Shown here: piece after piece, positions 18,929 to 27,915 of the stretch
How positions within the stretch are numbered: the first letter of the stretch is position 1
Layout: the number at the start of each line of letters is the position of its first letter
Source: Shewanella cutis
Lineage (GTDB): Bacteria > Pseudomonadota > Gammaproteobacteria > Enterobacterales > Shewanellaceae
Reading direction: 5' to 3'
Assembly (NCBI RefSeq): GCF_022410515.1
Contig: NZ_JACSDI010000001.1
Span: 992,001-1,056,000 of the forward strand
Length of the DNA: 64,000 bases
Notes under the pieces: generated by a model
What the model was told of the DNA's origin: nothing
What the model saw: the letters and a program-made list of their open reading frames with translations, nothing else
The model's database searches: none
Position numbers and translations under genes: made by a program

Positions 18929-20293
18929 TCAGGCATCTGCTGAGCAAAGCATCATTAACAGGCTCACAATCGCCCGGTTTACTTCAACCAAACGAGGGCG
19001 TAGAGCCACATCCGACTGCATGCACGCCGCTTTAATCGCACTCAACTGGGCATAATGCTCAGCGTTAACCGATTCATCCACATAGGCCAACAAATCCTCA
19101 ATCAAGCAGCCAAGTGCGCGCACCTCAATCGCCTCCATTGCCAATTGCTCAAGCGTCGAGAGATTGCCTAAATTGGATGCCGCCCCAAAATCACCAAACA
19201 ATAAATTCATCTGCTGATTAACCATCATATTGTGGGCATAAACATCGCCGTGGCTCACCTGCTTAGCGTGCATATGCGCCAGAGTGTCCGCTAACTGATG
19301 GGCAATAGTGGCGACTTGCTCAAGGCTAAACTGCGTCCCAGGCTTAAAGGTATCGCGGGTACAGGTATCGAGGGATGGCGGTAAGCCTAAGTTAGTAAAG
19401 CCAGCGGGAATTAACGCCATCACTAATCCAAGTTGATCCTTTTGGCTGATATGCGCTAACACCTTAATAAGATTGGGGTGATCGCCCGTTGTCAGGCAAC
19501 AATCTAACTCGTCAGCAGGATAACCATCACTGGTCACCTCACCTTTAAATAACTTAACCGCAATATGCTCGCTCCCTGTGGCAACCACCATTGCAGGATT
19601 TAACCAACGACCTTGGTAAATAATGCCAGAAGCCCCTTCACCCAGTTTTTTACCCAGTTCAATGTCCGCTAATGTCACATTTGGCACACTGGCTACATCG
19701 GCGTGGGGATCAACCAAGGTATGGCTAAAAGGATTGCCCGCAAAAGCCAGCCAAGTGAGTTTAGGTAGTTGAAGTAACCAACTTGGCAGTGCTTGCAGCT
19801 GATTGGCCGACAGACGAACTAATTCTAAATTGCGGCAATGGGCCATCGACGCTGGCAACGCCGTTAAACGGTTGCCCGCTAATGCGAGTTTTTGCAAACG
19901 CTGCAACTGCCCCATACGCTCGGGTAAGGTAGTGATTTGGTTGTCCGTTAAAATCAACCAACGGGTTTGCTCGGGCAAGGATGCCGCTGGCACAGTGCGA
20001 ATTTGATTGGCCTTAAACCCAATCATCTCCAGTTTAGGGCACTGACCTAGCACCTCTGGCAAGGTTTCAAAACGGTTATTAGACGCAAACAAAATCTTCA
20101 AATGGGTTAAGCGATGCAAATCTTCGGGCAACGAGCTTAACTGGTTATTGGATAAATCGAGGATCTCGAGCGTATCGGCTAAATCGAAGATCTCCCGTGG
20201 AAATTCGGTCAGGTTTTCAACCAATTGTAAACGGGTAATCCCTTGTAATTGTCCTGCTTTTAACTGCGCTAACGTCTGCACTCTGTAACCCAC
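18929..20293 (-). CDS. Leucine-rich repeat protein fused to a protein-kinase-like domain
   Basis: The 454-residue protein has about seven LRR units at residues 17-190 (pattern LxxLxLxxNxLxxLP). A eukaryote-like kinase domain follows at about 208-445. Visible kinase elements are the Gly loop GEGASG (217-222), AVKLF with Lys247, an HGD catalytic motif at 348-350 (usually HRD) with Asn355, and DFG at 368-370. The APE segment is not evident. There is no signal peptide, so it should be cytoplasmic. LRR-kinase fusions are rare in bacteria; a signalling role is inferred. It is a single-gene unit upstream of and divergent from mltD. Confidence 0.82.
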   Translation of the reverse strand: MGYRVQTLAQLKAGQLQGITRLQLVENLTEFPREIFDLADTLEILDLSNNQLSSLPEDLHRLTHLKILFASNNRFETLPEVLGQCPKLEMIGFKANQIRTVPAASLPEQTRWLILTDNQITTLPERMGQLQRLQKLALAGNRLTALPASMAHCRNLELVRLSANQLQALPSWLLQLPKLTWLAFAGNPFSHTLVDPHADVASVPNVTLADIELGKKLGEGASGIIYQGRWLNPAMVVATGSEHIAVKLFKGEVTSDGYPADELDCCLTTGDHPNLIKVLAHISQKDQLGLVMALIPAGFTNLGLPPSLDTCTRDTFKPGTQFSLEQVATIAHQLADTLAHMHAKQVSHGDVYAHNMMVNQQMNLLFGDFGAASNLGNLSTLEQLAMEAIEVRALGCLIEDLLAYVDESVNAEHYAQLSAIKAACMQSDVALRPRLVEVNRAIVSLLMMLCSADA

Positions 20294-20628
20294 TACGATG
20301 AAAAATCGCCGCTATGTTAGCCTATTTAGGGGTAAATCTAAATGTGACCTAGGCGGTCAAATTATCAGCAAAGCTATCCAGAAACCGCAAAACAGATTAG
20401 CATGTGCAACATTATCTCTACCCAAGTAACCTAAGAATGTAGGTTTCAGAGCACCTAAAGTGCTCTCGTTTAAGGCGCATCAATGAGAAATGTCGACTAC
20501 ATTTTGAATTGCTGCAAGACGTAAATGTAGTACCCAAATACGCCGTTTCGGTGGACTTAACGCAGGATCCTGCATCTAGTTAGCTTGTTTGGGTAAAACG
20601 CCAAGTCATCAAAAATTACAGGACAATC
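20294..20628. other. Intergenic region between LRR-kinase and mltD
   Basis: This 335-base gap holds the divergent promoters of both genes. A 7-bp perfect hairpin (AGAGCAC...GTGCTCT) sits at 20448-20466. No gene or known RNA was recognised. Confidence 0.5.
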
Positions 20629-22062
20629 ATGCGGAAAACCTTTCGTCAACCCCATGTATTAGCTGCGCTGGTTATCACCTTGTTGACGGTTCAGCTAAGT
20701 GGCTGTGCGACAACCTCAGCGCAAACATCACCCACGGAATTGGGTGCTGGTTTGCCAGAAGCCGAAGATCATAGCGAATCAGCAGAGCCTCAATCAGTTG
20801 AAGCAGAAGTTATCGACGAGCGTTATGCCGATGTGTGGGAGAAAATCCAACACGCCCGCACTATTGATGTGCATGACGATGCCGAAGTACGCAAACAGCG
20901 TAACTTTTTCGATGATAAACAAAAATTTATGACTCAGGTGACCCAACGCGCTGAGCCATTTTTATATTATATTGTCAGCCAACTTGAGGCTCGCAATATG
21001 CCGCTTGAACTGGCACTCCTGCCAATTGTAGAGAGTGGTTACAATCCGCTCGCTCAGGCAAACGGTCCCGCAGGGCTTTGGCAAATGATCCCCGCGACTG
21101 GGCGTAACTTTGGCCTAACCATCAACTCAGCCTACGATGGTCGCAAAGATGCGCTGGCCTCAACCGATGCGGTACTCGACTATTTGCAGCACTTACACGA
21201 CACCTTAGGTAACGACTGGATTAACGCCGTAGCGGGTTACAACAGTGGCGAACTGGTGATCAAAGCTGCTATCGATAGAAACAAAGCTAAAGGCAAACCT
21301 ACGGATTTCTGGTCGCTTAATATTCCTGCTCGCCAAGTACAAACCGTGCCTAAGTGGCTGGCGTTTATCCAAATTATCCGCGCCCCAAGCCATTACAATC
21401 TCAAAGTAATGCCGATTGCCAATCGCCCATTTTTGGAACGCTTACCCGCTCCCAATGGCGTTGAAATAAGCCAAATCGCCAATGCTGCGGGACTCACTAA
21501 AGCAGAGTTCAAAACCTATAACCCAGGATACCGCCAAAGCGTGATCCCCAGTAAAGGCAAATACCAAATTGCCCTGCCGATTGAAAACATTGGCCACTAT
21601 CAAGAAAACCAGCACAAGCTCTATGCTCAAAAACGTTACGACAGCCAAACTTATATCGTGAAATCCGGTGATAGCTTAGGTTCGATCGCAGCTAGATTTG
21701 ATTTATCAGTCAAAGAGTTAAAACAGGCAAATAATCTAACCTCTGATCGCCTTAAAATCGGCCAAGAACTTACGCTGTTAACCCCAATGGCGGCCAATGA
21801 TAATGAGCCAGAACCTGTAAAGGCCAAGGCTAATACCGACAAATCATCGACCAAAGCGAATCCGAGTAGCACTAAAGCTGCCACCTCAAAATCGACCGAT
21901 AAGCCAGTGGCAAAAGCCAAAACCTACAAAGTAAAATCAGGGGATTCACTGGATAAAATTGCGCGTAAAAATAAAGTGAAGCTCGCCGATTTAATGAAGT
22001 GGAACCAGCTAAATGCCAAGAGCATCATCAAGCCGGGTCAAGAACTGAAAATCAGCGAATAA
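20629..22062 (+). CDS. mltD: Membrane-bound lytic murein transglycosylase D
   Basis: MltD cleaves the glycan strands of peptidoglycan to 1,6-anhydromuropeptides. The 477-residue protein begins with a lipoprotein signal ending in the lipobox LSGC (Cys near residue 25). An SLT catalytic domain (about 105-235) carries the motif LPIVESGYNP with the catalytic Glu. Two LysM domains bind peptidoglycan, one near 342-386 (YIVKSGDSLGSIA) and one at the C-terminus (YKVKSGDSLDKIA). A Lys/Thr/Ser-rich linker separates them. A ribosome site, ACAGGACA, precedes the start. Confidence 0.95.
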   Translation: MRKTFRQPHVLAALVITLLTVQLSGCATTSAQTSPTELGAGLPEAEDHSESAEPQSVEAEVIDERYADVWEKIQHARTIDVHDDAEVRKQRNFFDDKQKFMTQVTQRAEPFLYYIVSQLEARNMPLELALLPIVESGYNPLAQANGPAGLWQMIPATGRNFGLTINSAYDGRKDALASTDAVLDYLQHLHDTLGNDWINAVAGYNSGELVIKAAIDRNKAKGKPTDFWSLNIPARQVQTVPKWLAFIQIIRAPSHYNLKVMPIANRPFLERLPAPNGVEISQIANAAGLTKAEFKTYNPGYRQSVIPSKGKYQIALPIENIGHYQENQHKLYAQKRYDSQTYIVKSGDSLGSIAARFDLSVKELKQANNLTSDRLKIGQELTLLTPMAANDNEPEPVKAKANTDKSSTKANPSSTKAATSKSTDKPVAKAKTYKVKSGDSLDKIARKNKVKLADLMKWNQLNAKSIIKPGQELKISE

Positions 22063-22082
22063 CGCTTGCCGTTTGAACAGCC

Positions 22083-22128
22083 AAAAGCCCAACATAGCGC
22101 GAATTTAAAACGCTATGTTGGGCTTTAA
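22083..22128 (+). terminator. Terminator after mltD
   Basis: AAAGCCCAACATAGCG pairs perfectly with CGCTATGTTGGGCTTT around an 11-base loop, 21 bases after the mltD stop. Confidence 0.85.
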
Positions 22129-22248
22129 TTTATCCCCGCCTTGCTTGTGAAGTATTGCTTGCGGCTAACGGCGCTCAACATCACAACGAAGTGGCAATTA
22201 CTGGCTCTATTTTTCCCAATTAGCCCACTTGAACCTCACAACGACAAG

Positions 22249-22275
22249 CAAAAAAAGCGCTACCTAAGTAGCGCT
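22249..22275 (-). terminator. Terminator of the DUF4397 gene
   Basis: AGCGCTAC and GTAGCGCT pair around a 4-base loop. Read on the minus strand, a run of six T follows. Confidence 0.85.
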
Positions 22276-22303
22276 GTGGTATTAGAGACACTCATCTTAA
22301 CAG

Positions 22304-23674
22304 TTAGATCTTAACCAAGTTGTAGCCAAAACTGGTTGAATCGTCCTTGTTCAGCACCATAGTGACGTTATCTTGATTATTAAAATCAATCACATCAGAT
22401 GCATAAACCACTGTTTTAGAGCCATTTTCTACCGCGATCACCTTGATGGAATACTCACCTTTGGGCACCACTAACGATTGCGGCACCGTTGGATTAACCG
22501 CACTGATTTTATAGGTTGCCGTATCAATAGTGTCGTTCGCCTTTAAGAAGTACAAGGTAAGGTTACTCTTATCGGCAAAACTCACGATATCGAACTTAAA
22601 GCTGTAGGGGCTTGGCGTTTGAGTTTGTTTCATCTCCATCGCCTTCACTTGGCTGCCCTGAGCTGTGGTCTGCTCGTAGATAAAGATGGTTTTAATATCA
22701 TCTTGATTAAGGGTGATCAGCACATTATCGAGCAATTTAGCTTGGCTAGTATGATCAAATACGCTCACACCAAAATCATTAAACTCAGCACCTTTATAGG
22801 CCGTTACACCAAAGGGAGCCACATTGCTAAATAGCGCTTCTTGTTTATTACTCACGACTTTCACATCAACATTATGTGTAGCCAAACCATTGAATACCCT
22901 GAAATCAACACTGCTCTCGAGGGCGACATGGTTACGCACATTGGTGGTTGAGTCGACGCTGTCTAAACTGATTTTGGCCGCTGATGCGCCAAAGCTTTCC
23001 CTTAAAATCAACTTATAGGGCACCTTGGTTTTAAAGTTAATGCTCGCCGTGGTGTAGCTGATATTGGTCGTACCCGCCGCGGTCAAATAAATTTTATAGT
23101 CGCCGGTATCCAAAATCTGTGGTGTTGAAACCTCGCCATAGGAAACGCTACCAAGCATCACCGCATCGGCAAAGCCTTTATCCGCTTTGGCAATATACGC
23201 ATCGTAAGCTGGTGCCTTGGTCGCTGTATGTGCAATCAACAACTGCATTTTGCTCTTGTCTGCTTCGGCGTTTTGTTTATCAAGCTCGGTGCGCGAGTAA
23301 TTGATATTGAGCAGTGCTGGTGAGGCAAAATCCCCATGCAAGACAAAGAAATGGTCGGTTGCCGTTTTTAAATCGATATTCTCTTTGTAGAGCGAAATAT
23401 CTTTATTTGCCGCATCCTTACCCATCACTTCTACCGCACTCACACCGGGAGTCGACGTAAATCGTGGCATCGCATCGGCGAAGCTCACACTTTCATAGGT
23501 TTTATCGCCAATCTTCAGCGCGGTAGCAGTGCTGCCTGCGGTGGCATTGTAGAATTGCACATAAGTATCGGTTTTAGAGGTATCCTCATCTTTATTATCA
23601 GAACCACCACAAGCGGTAACGCCTAAACAGGCGAAAGTCATCACCGCGAATCCTTTGAGTTTATTGTTAAGCAT
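22304..23674 (-). CDS. DUF4397-type lipoprotein
   Basis: From the ATG at 23674 (AGGG just upstream) the product is 456 residues. It has a lipoprotein signal with lipobox GVTAC and then a Gly-Ser-Asp/Glu linker. Two or more beta-sandwich units follow, resembling DUF4397 (YVQFYNATAGSTATALKI; DFRVFNGLATHNVDVKV). It is probably exposed on a membrane surface. No catalytic motif is visible. It stands alone with its own terminator; function unknown. Confidence 0.72.
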   Translation of the reverse strand: MLNNKLKGFAVMTFACLGVTACGGSDNKDEDTSKTDTYVQFYNATAGSTATALKIGDKTYESVSFADAMPRFTSTPGVSAVEVMGKDAANKDISLYKENIDLKTATDHFFVLHGDFASPALLNINYSRTELDKQNAEADKSKMQLLIAHTATKAPAYDAYIAKADKGFADAVMLGSVSYGEVSTPQILDTGDYKIYLTAAGTTNISYTTASINFKTKVPYKLILRESFGASAAKISLDSVDSTTNVRNHVALESSVDFRVFNGLATHNVDVKVVSNKQEALFSNVAPFGVTAYKGAEFNDFGVSVFDHTSQAKLLDNVLITLNQDDIKTIFIYEQTTAQGSQVKAMEMKQTQTPSPYSFKFDIVSFADKSNLTLYFLKANDTIDTATYKISAVNPTVPQSLVVPKGEYSIKVIAVENGSKTVVYASDVIDFNNQDNVTMVLNKDDSTSFGYNLVKI

Positions 23675-24044
23675 TGTATCCCTCATTTGCAGGCAAAATT
23701 TCAGTTCAGTCTACGCAGTTATACAATGACAACAACGGCAATTCCCACCTAAAACAAAAACAAATATTTTACAAACTCAAACACTTAACAAACATTTCAG
23801 CAACCAAGTCAATATTGATACAAATCACATTTTGGGGGCGATGAATTGATACAAATACCTTTTAAGATACGTTTACTTACAATTCAAAGCTTTCTATAGC
23901 AGTGAAAAAAGCTGGGACTTTAAACGGCAGTTTTCAGGCTTTACTCGCAATGGATAGATTACCCTCATGCGGTACAAACCTTGTTCACCTTATGCGATTA
24001 GGTTACTCTCGCATCGCCAATGAAACCTCTGGGATGGATAGGAT
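23675..24044. other. Intergenic region upstream of the helicase
   Basis: This 370-base gap contains the divergent start regions. Short frames inside it show no recognisable domain. The helicase start is unclear (see that entry), so part of it may be coding if an upstream frameshift exists. Confidence 0.4.
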
Positions 24045-26780
24045 TTGCAAGGGATTCTTAACTACTACAAACTCTGTTTTCAACAGGACAGCGCTGAAAT
24101 TAACCTCTGGGCTAGCCATCAGCTTGCTGAGCAAGATCAGCTATTACTCCAAGGTGATGACGAGTTAAGCAGTGGCTTTCTCCCCCGTTTACCCGTGCCA
24201 TTTGCCCCCGCCTCAGCATTAATGGCACGTAGTGCCTTGTATCTGCGTGAAAAAGTATTATTGCACTGTTGCCTGTTTTTCTGTGGCACTGTCGAGCTTA
24301 ATGGCGAAAAACGTAAAGTCGTCACGCCACTGCTGTACCGTGAATGCCAGTTACAGGCCGATGGCGATAACATTTACCTCGAATCTAATCACAGCTTCTC
24401 TGGCGGCGGACCATTCACCATCAACGAAGCTCTATTAGAAAAATTAGTCGTTGAAGGACACAGCTTAAGTCAAGAGCTACGCGATAATCCAACGGATATC
24501 AGTGGCTGGATAGCTTGGCTGCGGGCAGGCCAAGCCAATGTTGATACCAGTCATTTATTGCATTTTCCCAAGCTGATTGATGAGGCTGAATTTGCTCAGC
24601 TATGCCGTAAACGTGGACAGTTTATGGTTAGTCGCAGCCAAATTATTCTTGCAGAGCGTTCGATTGCGAGCCGTGGCATTTTGCACGAACTGGACAAACT
24701 CAGCACTACCCTCGACTTCTCAGCGCCGCTTCAAGCACTCTTTGCGGACACGCCTCCAACCGGCATCAATAACATTAGCGCCAGTGTAGAGACACAAGAG
24801 GCTTATCTTCCTGGGCTATTAAGCCGCGCGCAAATTCAAGCCTTAACGATTGCGGCCAATCAAACTTTGGGGCAGATATCGGGCCCACCGGGAACGGGTA
24901 AAAGTTACACCATAGCCACCGTGGCGGCGGAGCAGGTATTAAGGGGCAAATCGGTACTTATCGTCGCCCATACCGATGTCGCTGTTGATGTGATTGCCGA
25001 TAAGTTACAGCAGCAATTCCAACTAGGGAGCAGCCTTATTCGAGCTGGCTCGCCGCAGTTTATAAAAGTTCTGAAAAACCAGATAGATGAAATGCTCCAT
25101 GGTCAGCACCCAGCATCTGATGAAGCCGTCTCGGATAGGTTGCTACTCAATGCAAAACAGCAACTTAATACTGTTACTCGTCAGCAAACCAAAATGGAAG
25201 CGGGCTTTATACATCATTGCCGCCACGCCATACGTCGCGGCCAAAAACTGGCGACCTTACAACAAGGACAATCACGCTGGCGCTTAGGATTTTACAACTG
25301 GGCTTACCGTGCCGGGATCAAACAGTTTGCTCAGCAATGGCATGAACTCGATAAATTAACGGCCCTCATCGCCCAAAAAGAAGACTTAAGCCTCAAATAC
25401 TTACAATTGGCCACTCACTATCGATTAAACCAATTGCTCAAACATAAGCGCAGTACGCTGGTGAGTTTTGCCAGTGCACTTCGCGCTCGGCAATCCGCTA
25501 AGCAACTCGATGGTTTCTACAAGACAGATTTTGATGCCTTAAAACAAACCTTTCCCATTTGGTTATCTAGCCTTGCCAGCTTGCATAAAGTGCTGCCCAT
25601 GGAGCAGCAAATGTTTGATTTAGTCATTATTGATGAAGCTACTCAAGCTAATATTGCCGCCTGTTTACCGGCCTTGCAGCGGGCAAAGGCGGCACTGGTG
25701 GTGGGCGATAGCAAACAGCTGCGCCATTTCTCGTTTTTATCCCGCGCAAAGCAAATCCAAATCCAAACGCAACTCGGACTTGCTGCGGATTGCCGCGGCC
25801 TAATGAGCTACCGTGATGCCAGTATGCTCGACTTAGTATCGCAATCCCTCGCGAGCCAATCCCAAGTGGTGTTTTTAAATGAGCATTTTCGGAGTAAACC
25901 TGAGCTAATCCAATTTAGTAATCAGCAGTTTTATCAAGGTATGCTGAAGATTATGCAGCACAGACCCTGCACAAGCTCTGGGCACTTACACCGAATCCAT
26001 GTGACTGGCAGCCGTGATAGCAAGGGGATTAACGCCATAGAAGCGGAGGCATTAATTCAAAAACTGTCTCAACTGATTGATGAACAAGAGAATGCATTAG
26101 TGCCCGCCAGCATTGGTGTACTCTCCTGTTTTCGTAATCAGACGGAGTATTTATCCCAGCAAATCCTCGCGCGCTTTAGCGCACAACAACTAGAGCGTCA
26201 CCAATTACGGATTGCCACTCCCTTTGGTTTTCAAGGGGAAGAGCGCGATATAATGCTGCTGTCGTTTAGCATTACGGCCAACGACAGTCGCGCCGCCGTG
26301 TATTTAAATCGCGCCGATATGTTCAATGTCGCCATCACCCGCGCTAAACAAATGCAGTGGCTATTTTTATCGGTACAAGCACATGAGCTCCCCAACAATA
26401 ATTTACTGGCAACTTACTTAGCATCGGCGGGCCAATTTCAAGCGGCGCACAATTATATCGATGTCCTCGATAGCTTCGGCCAGTCGGTGGCACAGGCGAT
26501 TGAAGCAAAAGGCATAACAGTGTGGCGCGCCTACCATATGGCGGGGTTAGAACTGGATATATTGTGCCGCTATGGTAACCAATATTTAGCAATAGATTTA
26601 ATCGGTTACCCAGGGCCTTGGGCGGACTTTTTCGAGATTGAACTGTATAAACTGTTACAGCGCGCGGGGATTAAACTTATCCCCGTCAGCTACGGGCTAT
26701 GGTGCCAACAGCGAGAACTGTGCATCCAATATATTTGCCAGCAATTGGGAATAACGCCCGCAGCACGCGCGGCTCTTTAG
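24045..26780 (+). CDS. Superfamily 1 helicase (Upf1/Dna2-like) with degenerate nuclease-like C-terminus
   Basis: The frame is 911 residues. Walker A is GPPGTGKS near residue 280, Walker B is VIIDEATQ near 530, motif III is VVGDSKQLR, motif V is GFQGEERDIM and motif VI is VAITRAKQ. This is the AAA_11/AAA_12 layout of Upf1-like helicases, which unwind RNA or DNA 5' to 3'. The C-terminal 110 residues resemble the vsr/DUF559-type nuclease fold attached to many such helicases, but the second catalytic element reads AIDLIG, without the usual acidic-x-Lys. A stop lies immediately upstream, so the only available start is a TTG at 24045 with a poorly spaced AGGA. Confidence 0.82.
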   Translation: MQGILNYYKLCFQQDSAEINLWASHQLAEQDQLLLQGDDELSSGFLPRLPVPFAPASALMARSALYLREKVLLHCCLFFCGTVELNGEKRKVVTPLLYRECQLQADGDNIYLESNHSFSGGGPFTINEALLEKLVVEGHSLSQELRDNPTDISGWIAWLRAGQANVDTSHLLHFPKLIDEAEFAQLCRKRGQFMVSRSQIILAERSIASRGILHELDKLSTTLDFSAPLQALFADTPPTGINNISASVETQEAYLPGLLSRAQIQALTIAANQTLGQISGPPGTGKSYTIATVAAEQVLRGKSVLIVAHTDVAVDVIADKLQQQFQLGSSLIRAGSPQFIKVLKNQIDEMLHGQHPASDEAVSDRLLLNAKQQLNTVTRQQTKMEAGFIHHCRHAIRRGQKLATLQQGQSRWRLGFYNWAYRAGIKQFAQQWHELDKLTALIAQKEDLSLKYLQLATHYRLNQLLKHKRSTLVSFASALRARQSAKQLDGFYKTDFDALKQTFPIWLSSLASLHKVLPMEQQMFDLVIIDEATQANIAACLPALQRAKAALVVGDSKQLRHFSFLSRAKQIQIQTQLGLAADCRGLMSYRDASMLDLVSQSLASQSQVVFLNEHFRSKPELIQFSNQQFYQGMLKIMQHRPCTSSGHLHRIHVTGSRDSKGINAIEAEALIQKLSQLIDEQENALVPASIGVLSCFRNQTEYLSQQILARFSAQQLERHQLRIATPFGFQGEERDIMLLSFSITANDSRAAVYLNRADMFNVAITRAKQMQWLFLSVQAHELPNNNLLATYLASAGQFQAAHNYIDVLDSFGQSVAQAIEAKGITVWRAYHMAGLELDILCRYGNQYLAIDLIGYPGPWADFFEIELYKLLQRAGIKLIPVSYGLWCQQRELCIQYICQQLGITPAARAAL

Positions 26781-26832
26781 TGAAGGTGAAGCCGCAACGG
26801 AAAAGCCGTTGCTGTGCCTGCGATTGTTATGC
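26781..26832 (-). other. Possible attC remnant at the end of the orphan cassette pair
   Basis: GTTATGC at 26826-26832 is, on the minus strand, GCATAAC, the expected left half-site of the Imm33 cassette. A 7-bp hairpin (GCAACGG...CCGTTGC) at 26796-26814 sits where the attC stem should be. The outer arms pair poorly, so the site is degenerate or deleted. Confidence 0.4.
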
Positions 26833-27168
26833 ATTTAGTAGCTCAGCCTCAAACCAGATATCTTCGTAGTTATTGTCATCAATTAGAAAACGGTAACCAG
26901 GAGGCAGATCGAGATACTTTTTTACCTCAGGCAAGTATTCTTGGATGTGCTCGACGTGAAGTGGTGAGAAGAACTCATCCTCTTGTGACATGGATTCCCC
27001 ACACCAGATATACCAACCGTTCGTTCCATTTTTGGGCATATGCCGGAGCCCATTAATTAGTCCGCAGCCCAATGTACCAAGCGCGATACCCAATTTTGTT
27101 CCTGCCTCTGGCTTTTGCGGCTCAACACCCGCCCATTCACAGATTGTTTGTTTGCGCTGTATTATCAT
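26827..27168 (-). CDS. Imm33-like (DUF2185-type) immunity protein, in an integron cassette
   Basis: The 113-residue protein has no signal peptide. The segments NGWYIWCGE, PLHVEHIQEYLPEVKKYL and LPPGYRFLIDDNNYEDIWF are typical of the Imm33 immunity family, found beside polymorphic toxins. No toxin gene is adjacent. The gene starts 19 bases after a core-like heptamer and its stop codon sits inside the next half-site, so it fills an integron cassette. Protection from an incoming toxin is inferred. Confidence 0.65.
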   Translation of the reverse strand: MIIQRKQTICEWAGVEPQKPEAGTKLGIALGTLGCGLINGLRHMPKNGTNGWYIWCGESMSQEDEFFSPLHVEHIQEYLPEVKKYLDLPPGYRFLIDDNNYEDIWFEAELLNA

Positions 27169-27176
27169 AATGTTCC

Positions 27177-27244
27177 GGATGCATAAAGTTTGAGCTCGCG
27201 CCGCGGCCAGTCAGGGCCGTCGCGCCTACAGCGAATAGTTAGCC
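27177..27244 (-). repeat. attC recombination site (59-base-element type)
   Basis: On the minus strand the site runs from GGCTAAC (27244-27238), through GC-rich imperfect stem arms around GACGGCC and GGCCGCGGC, to CAAAC-TTTATGC. GGCTAAC is the exact complement of GTTAGCC at 27690-27684, as expected for the two ends of one cassette. TTTATGC differs by one base from the G-TT core. Confidence 0.68.
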
Positions 27245-27669
27245 GCCGACGCGCGTTGTGTGAACTCTGTGATCGCCACATTCATCTCGGTGTAGAGACT
27301 TATCTCTACAACCGCAATTCCTGCCTTCTTAAGCCTAGCAACCAATATCTCTATGGCTGAGCGAAGTGAAGACCCAAGATATAGCCGGAGATCTTCCTCA
27401 CGCGCCAAACGCCAAACTGACTCTGGAATTTGGATGTCAGCAGTAAGGTATCGACTTTTCTTGGCAAAGCGTACCCGATGAACCCCCTCAAGACCATATT
27501 TGGCAAATTCTCCATCTACCCTCAGCACCAACGCGTACTGATCTACCGAATCGCAATGCGTAGAGGTGACATGCTTTTCTAACGCGTGGAAGAGCTCCAC
27601 TTTCAGACGGGATATGCCGCCATCTTCTGGGCCACCACATTCACAACCGATTGAGATTGGACTTTGCAC
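27226..27669 (-). CDS. Integron cassette protein of unknown function
   Basis: The 147-residue protein starts at a GTG at 27669 with AAGGA 7 bases upstream and only 14 bases from the cassette's core heptamer. Its last codons run into the attC. It is soluble and contains no motif I can place with certainty. Its size, its beta-rich middle (YALVLRVDGEFAKYG) and its helical end suggest an immunity-type protein, possibly Imm39-like, but this is a weak guess. Confidence 0.6.
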   Translation of the reverse strand: MQSPISIGCECGGPEDGGISRLKVELFHALEKHVTSTHCDSVDQYALVLRVDGEFAKYGLEGVHRVRFAKKSRYLTADIQIPESVWRLAREEDLRLYLGSSLRSAIEILVARLKKAGIAVVEISLYTEMNVAITEFTQRASAANYSL

Positions 27670-27683
27670 ACCCTTTCCTTAGC

Positions 27684-27690
27684 GGCTAAC
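27684..27690 (-). other. Core site at the outer end of the cassette pair
   Basis: GTTAGCC on the minus strand marks where the first cassette joins flanking DNA. No attI or integrase gene is seen beside it, so this is an orphan insertion. Confidence 0.55.
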
Positions 27691-27915
27691 GTCTTAATAT
27701 TTATGTACAGCTCGTTTATCTTATTGGACCAGCAAAAACGAGCATAGTTAATTACTTGTAATAAAAGAAACTTATCAGCTTTTTATCAAATACACCATGC
27801 GGGAAATCACGCAAGATTGAATACTAGGGTATAACGATCCGGTTCTAGCCACTCGTATGAGTAACTGAAAGCAGAGCATAGATAAGTAGTTGTATGGCAA
27901 TGATGGTTAACAGCC

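Noticed and set aside
23902-24168. 88-residue frame overlapping the helicase start
   Set aside because: It overlaps the conserved helicase N-terminus in another frame and shows no recognisable domain.
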